In this document: positions 18,211-26,380 of the stretch, in pieces
How the letters are laid out: every line of letters begins with the position of its first letter
Position numbering within the stretch: position 1 is the first letter of the stretch
Assembly (NCBI RefSeq): GCF_013201825.1
Contig: NZ_CP053836.1
Location: forward strand, 1,116,001 to 1,180,000
Direction: 5' to 3'
DNA from: Halarcobacter ebronensis
GTDB taxonomy: Bacteria; Campylobacterota; Campylobacteria; Campylobacterales; Arcobacteraceae
DNA length: 64,000 bases
The notes under the pieces: model-generated
What the model saw: the letters and a program-made list of their open reading frames with translations, nothing else
The model's database searches: none
What the model was told of the DNA's origin: nothing
Program-made: the position numbers and the translations under genes

Positions 18211-18778
18211 CTTGTAGAATATCCCATTTTCTTCTTGGAGGTGTGTAATTTTTAAAAGAGTTATATATCTCTTCTATGCTATCACTTACAATAATTGCAT
18301 CAATATGTTCTTTTAATAAAAATCCCTCTTTTTCACAAGCTCTTAAAAACTCTAAAAACTTATCATAATAACCATTTATATTTAAAAGTGCACAAGGTTT
18401 ATTTGAATCACTTATTTGAATTGAAGTAAATATCTCTGTAATCTCTTCAAGCGTTCCAAATCCTCCAGGAAGTGCAATAAAAGCATCAGCTTTCTCTTCC
18501 ATTATGGCTTTTCTCTCTCTAATAGTCTCTACATGATGTAGTTCTGAGATATTTTTATTTTCTAACTCTTTATCAGCTAAACCGTAAGTAATTACGCCAT
18601 AAACATTCATTCCCAAACTCATAGCTTCATTAGAAATAACTCCCATAAGACCAACTTTACTTCCACCATAAACGATTGAACACTCTTTGCTTTTTAAAAA
18701 GTGAACCATTTCTATTGCTTTTTCTTTATAAATTGGACTCGCTCCAAATGCTGTACCACAATATATTGCTATTTTCAT
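18203..18778 (-). CDS. LOG-family nucleoside 5'-monophosphate phosphoribohydrolase
   Basis: The protein has the LOG/TIGR00730 signature PGGFGTLEE plus an MxxRK-like ERKAIMEEKAD segment, and an N-terminal KIAIYCGTAFGA Rossmann strand. LOG enzymes cleave ribose 5-phosphate from nucleoside monophosphates. I favour the ATG at 18778 (192 residues) because homologues begin MKIAxYCG. Upstream in-frame ATG or TTG codons to 18799 would overlap the previous gene by 20 bases, and the GAAGGA site is better spaced for neither. It probably shares a transcript with the CPXCG gene. Confidence 0.8.
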   Translation of the reverse strand: MKIAIYCGTAFGASPIYKEKAIEMVHFLKSKECSIVYGGSKVGLMGVISNEAMSLGMNVYGVITYGLADKELENKNISELHHVETIRERKAIMEEKADAFIALPGGFGTLEEITEIFTSIQISDSNKPCALLNINGYYDKFLEFLRACEKEGFLLKEHIDAIIVSDSIEEIYNSFKNYTPPRRKWDILQAK

Positions 18779-18779
18779 A

Positions 18780-18974
18780 TTAAAATTCATTTCCTTCAAT
18801 TTTTTTATAAAAAAAAGAGATTAACTCTTCATTTTCAAAGCTGTATTTTAACTCAATAGGTCTACAACAAACCTCACAATCTTCAATTAATTCTGTATCT
18901 TCATCATTCCCCATATCAAGTAAAATTGTAATTTTTTCCATACAATATGGACAAATAAGCTCTTTTTCAAACAT
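18780..18974 (-). CDS. CPXCG-motif cysteine-rich small protein
   Basis: The 64-residue protein has CPYC near residue 8 and DCEVCCRPIEL near 32-42, forming a four-Cys zinc site typical of the CPXCG family (about 60 residues). The function of this family is not known to me. It lies directly between the RND transporter gene and the LOG gene on the same strand, with gaps of only a few bases. Confidence 0.8.
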   Translation of the reverse strand: MFEKELICPYCMEKITILLDMGNDEDTELIEDCEVCCRPIELKYSFENEELISFFYKKIEGNEF

Positions 18975-18979
18975 AAAAT

Positions 18980-21451
18980 TTATTTGACTTTATATGGTTT
19001 TAAAAGAACTATTAGTTTTGGTAGTAGAAGTAATGCTGAAGCTAACATTGTAGCCATTACTATAACTGTAAGAAGTCCAAAATATATTGTTGGAATTAAG
19101 TTTGATAAAACCAAGATTGAGAAACCAGCAATAACAACTAAAGAGGTATAAGTCATAGCATATCCAATACTTTCATGCGATCTTTTCATTGTATTTATAT
19201 AGTTATGATCTTTTTTAAACTCTTCATGAAATCTATGGATATAGTGAATTGTATCATCAACTCCAATTCCAATAGATATTGCAGCGATTGTAATGGTCAT
19301 AATATCCAAAGGAATTCCTGACCAACCCATAATACCAAATACAATAGAGATTGGTACAAGATTAGCAATAATAGCAATTGAAGCTATAAGTATTGATCTA
19401 AAAAGGATTAAGAACATAACAAATAGTATTACAACTACAAAACCTAAAGTTTTTATTTGTGAATCAAAAAGTGATTGCAGCATATTGTTATATAAAATCA
19501 TAAGATTTGATTGTCTAAACTCTACGCTCTCATCATTTATCACTTTAGGAAGTTCAGTATTGATTTTTTCAATCAACTCTTCTCTTCTTAGTTTTGGATT
19601 TGAATCAACTATTCTTGTATTTATTCTTGCTTGATTATCTTTAATACTAATGTATGGAGATAAAATAAGATCTTTATACTCTTGTGGAAGTTTTTCATAT
19701 AATAGTGCCAAAGTAATACCATCTAAATCTTTACCACCATTTAAAGTTTTTCCTACTTTTAAAAGAGTTGCAAGAGATGAAACTTTACCTGTTTCTGAAA
19801 GAGAATCAAGATAGTCATGTACTCTAGTTATAACTTCCATTTTATCAACGGTAAACCAATATTTATTGTCATCTTGTGTTTGGGCAAACTCATTTTCAAA
19901 ATCTGAAAATTCATCATCACTCTTCTCTTTTTTGGGTTTTTGTTCTTCCGTTTTAAAAGTTAATATAACATCTAAAGGTGTGGTTCCACCCAATTGATTA
20001 TCTATCACTTCCATCCCCTTATAAATCTCAGTTGATTTTTTAAAGTAGTTTATAAAACTATTTTCAACTATAAGTTTTGAAGCTCCAGTTAGTGAAAAAA
20101 GAACAACTACTATTGATACAATAATTATAGCTTTTCCTCTTTTTTCAACTAAATTAGCTGTTATTGAAATAAGAGATAGTTTAAATTTAGAACTAGATAC
20201 TTCATCAACTTTTTTTATAGCAATCATTACCGTTGCAAAAACTATAAAAGAGATAACCAAAGAGATAGAGATCCCTGTACTCATCATCCATCCTAGATTC
20301 TTAACAGGTTGAATTCCAGAAAAGACTAAAGATGCAAATCCAGCAATTGTAGTAATAATTGCAAAGAAAGATGGGTTTAGTTTTGAAAGCAGAGTATTTA
20401 TTACAAGTTTATACTGTGAAGCATGGCTATACTTTTGAGTTAGTTCTCTATATCTTACTATTAAGTGAAGAACAATTGATATTGTTATAATTAGTTGTAG
20501 TGAAATAAAATTTGAAGATATAACTGTAACTTCCCATCCAAACAATCCAAGTGCACCTGCTGTTGATAAAACAGATAAAGTACAGATTAAAATTGGCAGT
20601 AATATCCAAATAAGTTGTCTAAAGATTAGCCATAAAATAGCTATTAAAAGGAATATAAGTGTTGAACCATAAATTAGTAAGTCACTTTTAACAAAACCAA
20701 TAATATCATCAGCAATCATACTTACTCCACCAAGGAAAAGTTGTCCTCTATCTTGATATTTCTCTACAATTGCTCTTACTGCTAAAATATTTTCGTGATC
20801 TGTTTTTCTGATATTTTCCCTATACTCTTTAAACTCTTTTTGTGTTTGTTTTAATTCCTCAAGCTCTTCAGGAGTTGCACTGTGTTCTCTTTTCTTTTTT
20901 AAAAGGTCATTTCTTTTATATAAAATTTCAAAATATTTTTTATCACCTTTTAGGTTTAATAATATAGCAGTAGTTTTAAAATCTGCACTAACTAAACTAT
21001 TTTTATAAAGTTCTGAGTTCAAAAACTCATTTTTTACTAATGTTTTATCAACTTGACTATTCTCTAAAGTTCTAACTCCATCTAAAAGTTTTGTTAATTC
21101 TTGAACAGGAGATTGTAAAAGAGGAACATTTAATATAGAAGTTGTTGAGACAACTTTATCAAGTTTTAAAAACTCATTTGATAACTCTTTTATAGTATCT
21201 AAACTACTTTGTGATAATAAATCCTCTTTAGGTTTAAATGTAACTAATAAAAAATCTGGTGCATGATATCTTTGATTTACTTCTCTAAAAAATTTTAAAT
21301 CTTTATCATTGTCTAAAAGAAGAGTTTCAGAAGAAGCATCAATCTCAAGCTTTGTGGCATAATATCCAAGATATGCCACAGCAACTATCAATAAAAATAG
21401 AATTTTTAATGGATGTTTTAAAATAAAATTATCGAAAAACTTTTTAATCAT
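18980..21451 (-). CDS. RND/MMPL-family transporter of the Mla-type operon
   Basis: An 823-residue inner-membrane protein with the RND duplication: a transmembrane helix at about 14-32, a large periplasmic loop to about 245, five helices, then a second periplasmic loop (about 450-640) and five more helices. SSD-like FISLQLIITISIVLHLIVR and IAAISIGIGVDDTIHYIHR mark the two repeats, the latter with Asp pairs used for proton coupling. It is half the size of AcrB and resembles HpnN/MMPL lipid exporters. It lies 9 bases after mlaC and belongs to an mlaA-mlaC-RND unit like Cj1371-1373 of C. jejuni. Lipid trafficking across the periplasm is inferred. Confidence 0.85.
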   Translation of the reverse strand: MIKKFFDNFILKHPLKILFLLIVAVAYLGYYATKLEIDASSETLLLDNDKDLKFFREVNQRYHAPDFLLVTFKPKEDLLSQSSLDTIKELSNEFLKLDKVVSTTSILNVPLLQSPVQELTKLLDGVRTLENSQVDKTLVKNEFLNSELYKNSLVSADFKTTAILLNLKGDKKYFEILYKRNDLLKKKREHSATPEELEELKQTQKEFKEYRENIRKTDHENILAVRAIVEKYQDRGQLFLGGVSMIADDIIGFVKSDLLIYGSTLIFLLIAILWLIFRQLIWILLPILICTLSVLSTAGALGLFGWEVTVISSNFISLQLIITISIVLHLIVRYRELTQKYSHASQYKLVINTLLSKLNPSFFAIITTIAGFASLVFSGIQPVKNLGWMMSTGISISLVISFIVFATVMIAIKKVDEVSSSKFKLSLISITANLVEKRGKAIIIVSIVVVLFSLTGASKLIVENSFINYFKKSTEIYKGMEVIDNQLGGTTPLDVILTFKTEEQKPKKEKSDDEFSDFENEFAQTQDDNKYWFTVDKMEVITRVHDYLDSLSETGKVSSLATLLKVGKTLNGGKDLDGITLALLYEKLPQEYKDLILSPYISIKDNQARINTRIVDSNPKLRREELIEKINTELPKVINDESVEFRQSNLMILYNNMLQSLFDSQIKTLGFVVVILFVMFLILFRSILIASIAIIANLVPISIVFGIMGWSGIPLDIMTITIAAISIGIGVDDTIHYIHRFHEEFKKDHNYINTMKRSHESIGYAMTYTSLVVIAGFSILVLSNLIPTIYFGLLTVIVMATMLASALLLLPKLIVLLKPYKVK

Positions 21452-21460
21452 TAGATAAAA

Positions 21461-22033
21461 TTACTTCGTAGTTGATAAATTAGTTAACAAATCATCAAAA
21501 GATTTATCTTTTAAAAATCCTGCAAATTGTTGTCTATATGTTTGGATAATACTAACACCTAATAAATCAACATCATAAATAAGCCAACTACTATCTTTAG
21601 TTTCATAGAACTTATATCCAATGTCATATTTATCATCTTTCCCAATTAATTGAGTTTTTAAAACTATTCTATTATTTTTTGGTTGGTCAACTCCCAAAAT
21701 ATCAACTTTTTGGTCAGTATAAAGATATAGTTTATCTGTATATGACTCTTTTAGTTTTTTTGTAAATAGTTCTGTAAATCTATCTTTTTGCCCTTTATCA
21801 AGCTCTTTCCATTTAGCTCCTAAAGAGAGTCTAGACATCAAAGTAAAATCAAATAGAGGATCTATTATTGGAATAATCTTATTTTTTTTTGCCTCTTTTG
21901 TTAAATTTGAATCTTTTAAAACAGATAATACACTGTTTATTTTTATTGTCATTTCTGGTTGAATTTCATCTTTTGTTAGGGCAAACAGTAGTGTGCTTAC
22001 TAACAAATTTAAAAATAAAAATTTCTTAATCAC
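21461..22033 (-). CDS. mlaC: MlaC/Ttg2D-like periplasmic phospholipid-binding protein
   Basis: The 190-residue protein has a signal peptide (MIKKFLFLNLLVSTLLFA) and the MlaC fold features: FDFTLMSRLSLGAKWKELD, FTELFTKKLKESYTDKL, and SWLIYDVDLLGVSIIQTYRQQF near the end. MlaC shuttles phospholipid between the outer-membrane MlaA complex and an inner-membrane transporter. It is 2 bases from mlaA and 9 bases before the RND gene, which presumably replaces the MlaFEDB ABC transporter here. Confidence 0.88.
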   Translation of the reverse strand: MIKKFLFLNLLVSTLLFALTKDEIQPEMTIKINSVLSVLKDSNLTKEAKKNKIIPIIDPLFDFTLMSRLSLGAKWKELDKGQKDRFTELFTKKLKESYTDKLYLYTDQKVDILGVDQPKNNRIVLKTQLIGKDDKYDIGYKFYETKDSSWLIYDVDLLGVSIIQTYRQQFAGFLKDKSFDDLLTNLSTTK

Positions 22034-22035
22034 CT

Positions 22036-22884
22036 TTATTCCTTAATTGCTTTCTCTCTATTTTGTTCATATATGTCCCTTAAAAATGGGTATAAATCAA
22101 TTGCATCTTTTTTTAGGTTTTCATATTGCCCAATGTTAAGAGATGTTTTATTAATAGTTTGAAAAGTTCCAATTGCGATAGTTTCCCAACCTTCGTCTGG
22201 AATTTTATAATCTATATCATGTTTTCCTAAATCAGTCACTGGATTTATATACATATCTGCTGCTAATCCTACAATGTCTCTAACATTAGATGGTCCAAGT
22301 ATTGGAAGTACTATATGTGCACCACTACCAAATCCATAATAACCTAATGTTTGACCAAAATCCTCTTTGTGCTCTTTTAAACCATTTTCACTTGCTCTAT
22401 CTAAAAGTCCACCTATACCAATAGTTGAGTTAACTACAAATCTTCCTGTCTCTTCTAAAGCATTTTGAAACTTAAATTGTAAAATGTTATTTAAAAATCT
22501 TATTGGAAACATTAAGTTGTCAAAGAAGTTTGCAATTGCAATTCTTCCTGGTTCTGGAATTACTTCTTTATAACCCTTTGCGACAGGATTTAATACATTT
22601 ATATAGAAATAATCATTAAAGCTTGTCATTGCTCTGTTATAACCCTCAAAAGAGTCATCTTTTAGATTATTAGAATACTCTTCATCAAATGAAGCTTCAT
22701 TTTTACTATTTATCTCAACTTTTTTAAAAAGTCTCTCTTTAGTAAAGACTTCATAAGTAACCCATTGATCTTCTGGTAAAAGCTCAAATTGTAAATTTGA
22801 GTTAACTTTATAATGAGTTGTAATTGTTGCAGCATTTAGCGCAACAGTAAAAGTTGTTAAAACGGCTAATCCTACCTTTTTCAT
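22036..22884 (-). CDS. mlaA: MlaA (VacJ) family outer-membrane lipid-asymmetry protein
   Basis: The 282-residue protein contains the MlaA core: FNDYFYINVLNPVAKGY, FFDNLMFPIRFLNNILQ, FVVNSTIGIGGLLD, DFGQTLGYYGFGSGAHIVLP and GPSNVRD. It has a signal peptide but I see no lipobox cysteine at its end (VALNAA), unlike E. coli MlaA, which is a lipoprotein. It heads the mlaA-mlaC-RND unit. It would remove mislocalised phospholipid from the outer leaflet. The weak Shine-Dalgarno makes the exact start less certain. Confidence 0.87.
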   Translation of the reverse strand: MKKVGLAVLTTFTVALNAATITTHYKVNSNLQFELLPEDQWVTYEVFTKERLFKKVEINSKNEASFDEEYSNNLKDDSFEGYNRAMTSFNDYFYINVLNPVAKGYKEVIPEPGRIAIANFFDNLMFPIRFLNNILQFKFQNALEETGRFVVNSTIGIGGLLDRASENGLKEHKEDFGQTLGYYGFGSGAHIVLPILGPSNVRDIVGLAADMYINPVTDLGKHDIDYKIPDEGWETIAIGTFQTINKTSLNIGQYENLKKDAIDLYPFLRDIYEQNREKAIKE

Positions 22885-23095
22885 AATATTTTTGTACCTT
22901 GTTTCTTTTTTTGTGTGTATTGTGTGTAACTAAGATGTTATCTAATTTTTGTATAAAAGTTACTTAATAATCTTTTTTAAATTTAATCATTATTTGTAAA
23001 AATAACTTTATTACACTATTTTAAAAAGATCTTTTTGCATCTTAATTTCAAAATTGGTATAATCCCGAAAATGTAAAATAATTGGAGTGTTATTT

Positions 23096-23803
23096 ATGGG
23101 TAGAGCCTTTGAATATAGAAAAGCAGCTAAAATGAAAAGATGGGGAAATATGTCAAGAGTTTTCCCAAAATTAGCAAAAGCAATTGAAATGGCAGCAAAA
23201 GCAGGTGGTGGTGATCCTGATATGAATCCTGCTTTAAGAACTGCAATACTTAATGCAAAAGCACAAAACCTTCCAAAAGCGAATATTGACGCCGCTATCA
23301 AAAGAGCTTCTGGAAAAGATGCAACAAATTATGCAGATGTAAACTTTGAGGGTAAAGGTCCTCATGGTGTTTTAGTTTTTGTTGAATGTGCAACAGATAA
23401 TAATACTAGAACAGTTGCTAATATTAAAATGTATTTTAATAAAAATGGTGGACAAGTTGTTCCTACAGGATCTTTAGAATTTATGTTTGATAGAAAAGCA
23501 ATTTTTGAATTTGCAATGCCAGATATGGATTTAGAAGAGCTAGAGCTTGAACTTATTGATTCAGGATTAGAGGAGCTTGAAGAGGAAGATGGAGTAGTTA
23601 TTGCATTTGCAAACTATACAGATTTTGGTAATATGAGTAGCAAATTTGAAGAGCTTGGAATTGAGCTTACAAAAGCTGAACTTAAAAGAATTCCTAATAA
23701 TCCACAAGAGTTTACAGAAGAAGAACAAGCAGATATGGAAAAACTTTTTGACAAACTTGAAGATGATGAGGATGTACAAGCTATATATACTAATATAGCT
23801 TAA
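23096..23803 (+). CDS. YebC/PmpR-family protein
   Basis: The start is set at the ATG at 23096 ([17 protein letters not shown]), preceded by TTGGAG at 8 bases; a GTG three codons upstream is less likely. The 235 residues show the YebC family blocks [41 protein letters not shown] and [18 protein letters not shown]. YebC proteins act in translation, relieving ribosome stalling, and some act as DNA-binding regulators. The C-terminus is unusually acidic. It stands alone. Confidence 0.92.
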   Translation: MGRAFEYRKAAKMKRWGNMSRVFPKLAKAIEMAAKAGGGDPDMNPALRTAILNAKAQNLPKANIDAAIKRASGKDATNYADVNFEGKGPHGVLVFVECATDNNTRTVANIKMYFNKNGGQVVPTGSLEFMFDRKAIFEFAMPDMDLEELELELIDSGLEELEEEDGVVIAFANYTDFGNMSSKFEELGIELTKAELKRIPNNPQEFTEEEQADMEKLFDKLEDDEDVQAIYTNIA

Positions 23804-23808
23804 TCACT

Positions 23809-24615
23809 TTAATAAATTCTTTTTCCAAGAGATTCATTGAATTGAACTCTTGGAGGAAGTTTTCCCTCTTTGTCTTCTAACTCTTTTATTATTCTTTTTA
23901 TATTTTCTATTCTAGTTTGAGAACTTGGGTGGGTTGAGAAAAACTCGTTACTTTGATTACTGTCTTTGCTCATATTTTCCCAAAAATTTAAAGATTCATA
24001 GATATTAAATCCAGCTTGAAACATTAAATGAATCCCAATCTCATCTGCTTCATTTTCTTGCATTCTACTATAAGGAAGCACTACTCCATATTGAGAACCA
24101 AGTCCATAGGCTACATTAAAAGTTGATTGTACATGTGAAGCTTGAGTACTTAAAATGATATTTCCTAATAGTTGTACCCCTTGAGATATTAGTCCTGTTG
24201 TCATTCTTTCTGCTCCATGTCTTGCTAGTGCATGTGCAATTTCATGGGAAATAACAGTTGCTAGTTGATCATCATTTTTAGCAACTTTAAGTATTCCAGT
24301 GTAAACAACAACTTTTCCTCCAGGCAGACAAAAAGCGTTTTTTTCTTCATTTTTTACTAAATTAAATTCCCATTTATAATCTGTTCTATCAACTATATTT
24401 GCAATCTTTCTTCCTATCTCTTTTACTCTTTTTGCATCTACTGTATTATTTATAACTTCTGAATTTTTAAGTACCTCTTTGTATGATTGTTCACCCAAAG
24501 CTAATTCATTTGTTTGAGAGATAAGTATAAGTTGGTCTCTATTTGTTACAGGGGCTTTACTGTTACACCCTATAAAAAATATTGTTATAATTATTAGGAT
24601 TACTTTTTTATACAT
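23809..24615 (-). CDS. M48-family metalloprotease lipoprotein
   Basis: The 268-residue protein has a lipobox (FFIGC, C17), the zinc site HEIAH at 124-128 in SHEIAHALARHG, and the third ligand Glu in ENEADEIGIHLM about 60 residues later. This is the BepA/LoiP group of periplasmic proteases that survey outer-membrane protein assembly. It lacks the TPR tail of BepA, so it is closer to LoiP/YggG. It converges tightly on yebC and stands alone. Confidence 0.87.
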   Translation of the reverse strand: MYKKVILIIITIFFIGCNSKAPVTNRDQLILISQTNELALGEQSYKEVLKNSEVINNTVDAKRVKEIGRKIANIVDRTDYKWEFNLVKNEEKNAFCLPGGKVVVYTGILKVAKNDDQLATVISHEIAHALARHGAERMTTGLISQGVQLLGNIILSTQASHVQSTFNVAYGLGSQYGVVLPYSRMQENEADEIGIHLMFQAGFNIYESLNFWENMSKDSNQSNEFFSTHPSSQTRIENIKRIIKELEDKEGKLPPRVQFNESLGKRIY

Positions 24616-24720
24616 TAACTGTCCTGTAAAATTTATTTAAAGTAATTTTACAATCTATTAAGTTAAACAATTACTTTTTAAGAGTTTAATTTATATAATC
24701 ATCTTTTTGAAGGATAAAAT

Positions 24721-25617
24721 TTGGACAATACACACGCTAAAGGTAATATTTTAGGACTTTTAACGATACTTTTATGGTCATCATTAGCACTTTTTACAGT
24801 TTTATCTGGTTCTATCCCCCCTTTTCAACTTCTTGCAATATCTTTTTTTATAGCTTCTTTTATTGGGCTTTTTATGTTAAAAAAACAAAAAAGAAGTTTC
24901 AAAGAACTTTTTAAAATACCTTTTAAAATCTATTTAGTAGGACTTTATGGTCTTTTTGGTTATCACTTTTTTTATTTTGTTGCAATTAAAAATGCACCTG
25001 CAATTGAAGCAAACTTGTTAAATTATCTTTGGCCTTTATTAATAGTGGTTTTTTCGGCATTATTACCAAATGAAAAACTAAAATGGTACCATATTGTAGG
25101 GACATTTTTAGCTCTTGTTGGGGCTTTTTTATTAGTTTCAAAAGGTGGAAAATTTGAGTTTGACGAGCAATATTTTTATGGATTTGCTTGTGCTTTAGCT
25201 GCAGCAATTATCTGGTCTTCATACTCTGTTATTTCAAAAACATTAAAACATATACCAACTTTTGCTGTTACTGGGTTTTGTCTTTTAACAGCACTTTTTT
25301 CTTTGATTGCCCATCTTATTTTAGAACAAACTATTATTCCCAGCGCTACACAGCTTTTTGCTTCTATTATGTTAGGATTAGGTCCAGTAGGAGGAGCATT
25401 TTATCTTTGGGATTTTGCAGTTAAAAATGGTGATATAAAGATATTAGGCTCACTATCTTATCTTGCTCCTCTTCTTTCTACCTTAATTTTAGTTTTTATG
25501 GGGATTGCTCCTTTAACAAGTTCTGTTATTTTTGCTTGTATATTGATTGTATTAGGCTCAATAATTAGCTCAAAAGAGTATATAAAAGTAATTAAAAAAT
25601 TTTTTATAAAATCTTAA
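24721..25617 (+). CDS. DMT-superfamily (EamA) transporter
   Basis: The 298-residue protein has ten predicted transmembrane helices in two EamA repeats, with the family pieces ANLLNYLWPLLIVVFSALL and GSLSYLAPLLSTLILV at the ends of each half. It starts at a TTG preceded by AAGGA. EamA proteins export amino acids or other metabolites; the substrate is not readable. The 3' end overlaps the convergent thioesterase gene by 14 bases. Confidence 0.85.
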   Translation: MDNTHAKGNILGLLTILLWSSLALFTVLSGSIPPFQLLAISFFIASFIGLFMLKKQKRSFKELFKIPFKIYLVGLYGLFGYHFFYFVAIKNAPAIEANLLNYLWPLLIVVFSALLPNEKLKWYHIVGTFLALVGAFLLVSKGGKFEFDEQYFYGFACALAAAIIWSSYSVISKTLKHIPTFAVTGFCLLTALFSLIAHLILEQTIIPSATQLFASIMLGLGPVGGAFYLWDFAVKNGDIKILGSLSYLAPLLSTLILVFMGIAPLTSSVIFACILIVLGSIISSKEYIKVIKKFFIKS

Positions 25618-26047
25618 TTACATATACCCCTTTGAACTCTACACATATTTTATCATCTTGAATAATTTTAGATTCAATCTTTATTGAACCACTTTTTTTC
25701 TCTTTTAGTTTGTTTTCAAGTAAGTGTAATTGCTCTTTTGATGGAATTAAAGTTTGACAAATCATATCTTTTGTAACGGGAGCTCTATATGAAATATCAC
25801 TTTTGATTATAGCAATCATGCAGTTATCAAATCCTAGCTCTTTAGCTTTCAAATAACATAATCCCCAAGCAGAAATTGTAACTAATGTTCCTAAACTTCC
25901 TGCAAAGCCTGTACCTTTGTCATTTATATTTGGAAGAAGTGGAGCACTTGTATAAAAAGAGGTTTCATCCATTTTATCAATTTTTAGTTGCATATATTTA
26001 GTTAAGGGTATCTCTAAATGGAGTTTATCTTCTAATTCTTTTAGCAT
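25604..26047 (-). CDS. Hotdog-fold thioesterase (YiiD C-terminal type)
   Basis: The 147-residue protein matches the YiiD-C thioesterase group: PLTKYMQLKIDKMDE, PLLPNINDKGTGFAGSL, with Asn-Thr-Gly-Phe-Ala in the active-site helix, and the strand DISYRAPVTKD. Acyl-CoA or acyl-carrier substrates are typical for the fold but unproven here. It stands alone, convergent with the EamA gene and divergent from acnB. Confidence 0.75.
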   Translation of the reverse strand: MLKELEDKLHLEIPLTKYMQLKIDKMDETSFYTSAPLLPNINDKGTGFAGSLGTLVTISAWGLCYLKAKELGFDNCMIAIIKSDISYRAPVTKDMICQTLIPSKEQLHLLENKLKEKKSGSIKIESKIIQDDKICVEFKGVYVIKIL

Positions 26048-26380
26048 TTATACTCTTTTTTTATTTTAATAGTACTATTAATTTAATATAAAAAATATAA
26101 AACTTAATAGTCAACTAAAAGAGTATACAATTAAAAAATTAATGTACAATAATTGTACATAAAACCTCTTCTTAACTTAAAGGAATTTGATTAATTTTTA
26201 TTAACTTTTATTTATTACACGATATTATAGTTTTGAAATTAGCACACAATTTTTTTTTATTACTTTTAGTAACTTTTGTACAAAGAATAAAAAATTGTCC
26301 CATCATTAACAAAAATTGTACATTGGATGTCTTTTACATTATGCTATACTTGTGCTACAAATTATATAGGAGATGTATAT
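26048..26380. other. 333-bp acnB promoter region with TTGTACA elements
   Basis: The gap between the divergent thioesterase and acnB genes is AT-rich. It contains TGTACAAT-A-ATTGTACA at 26143-26159, and half-sites TTTGTACAAAG near 26273-26283 and AATTGTACATT near 26313-26323, with a related GTATACAAT near 26122-26130. The clustering suggests an operator array for control of acnB. No gene is seen here. Confidence 0.55.
26142..26160. promoter_or_regulatory. Perfect 19-bp palindrome upstream of acnB
   Basis: ATGTACAATAATTGTACAT is a perfect inverted repeat with a single central base. Its core TTGTACA recurs as half-sites in the same gap, closer to the acnB start. This looks like an operator for a dimeric regulator. 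The regulator is unknown. Confidence 0.55.
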
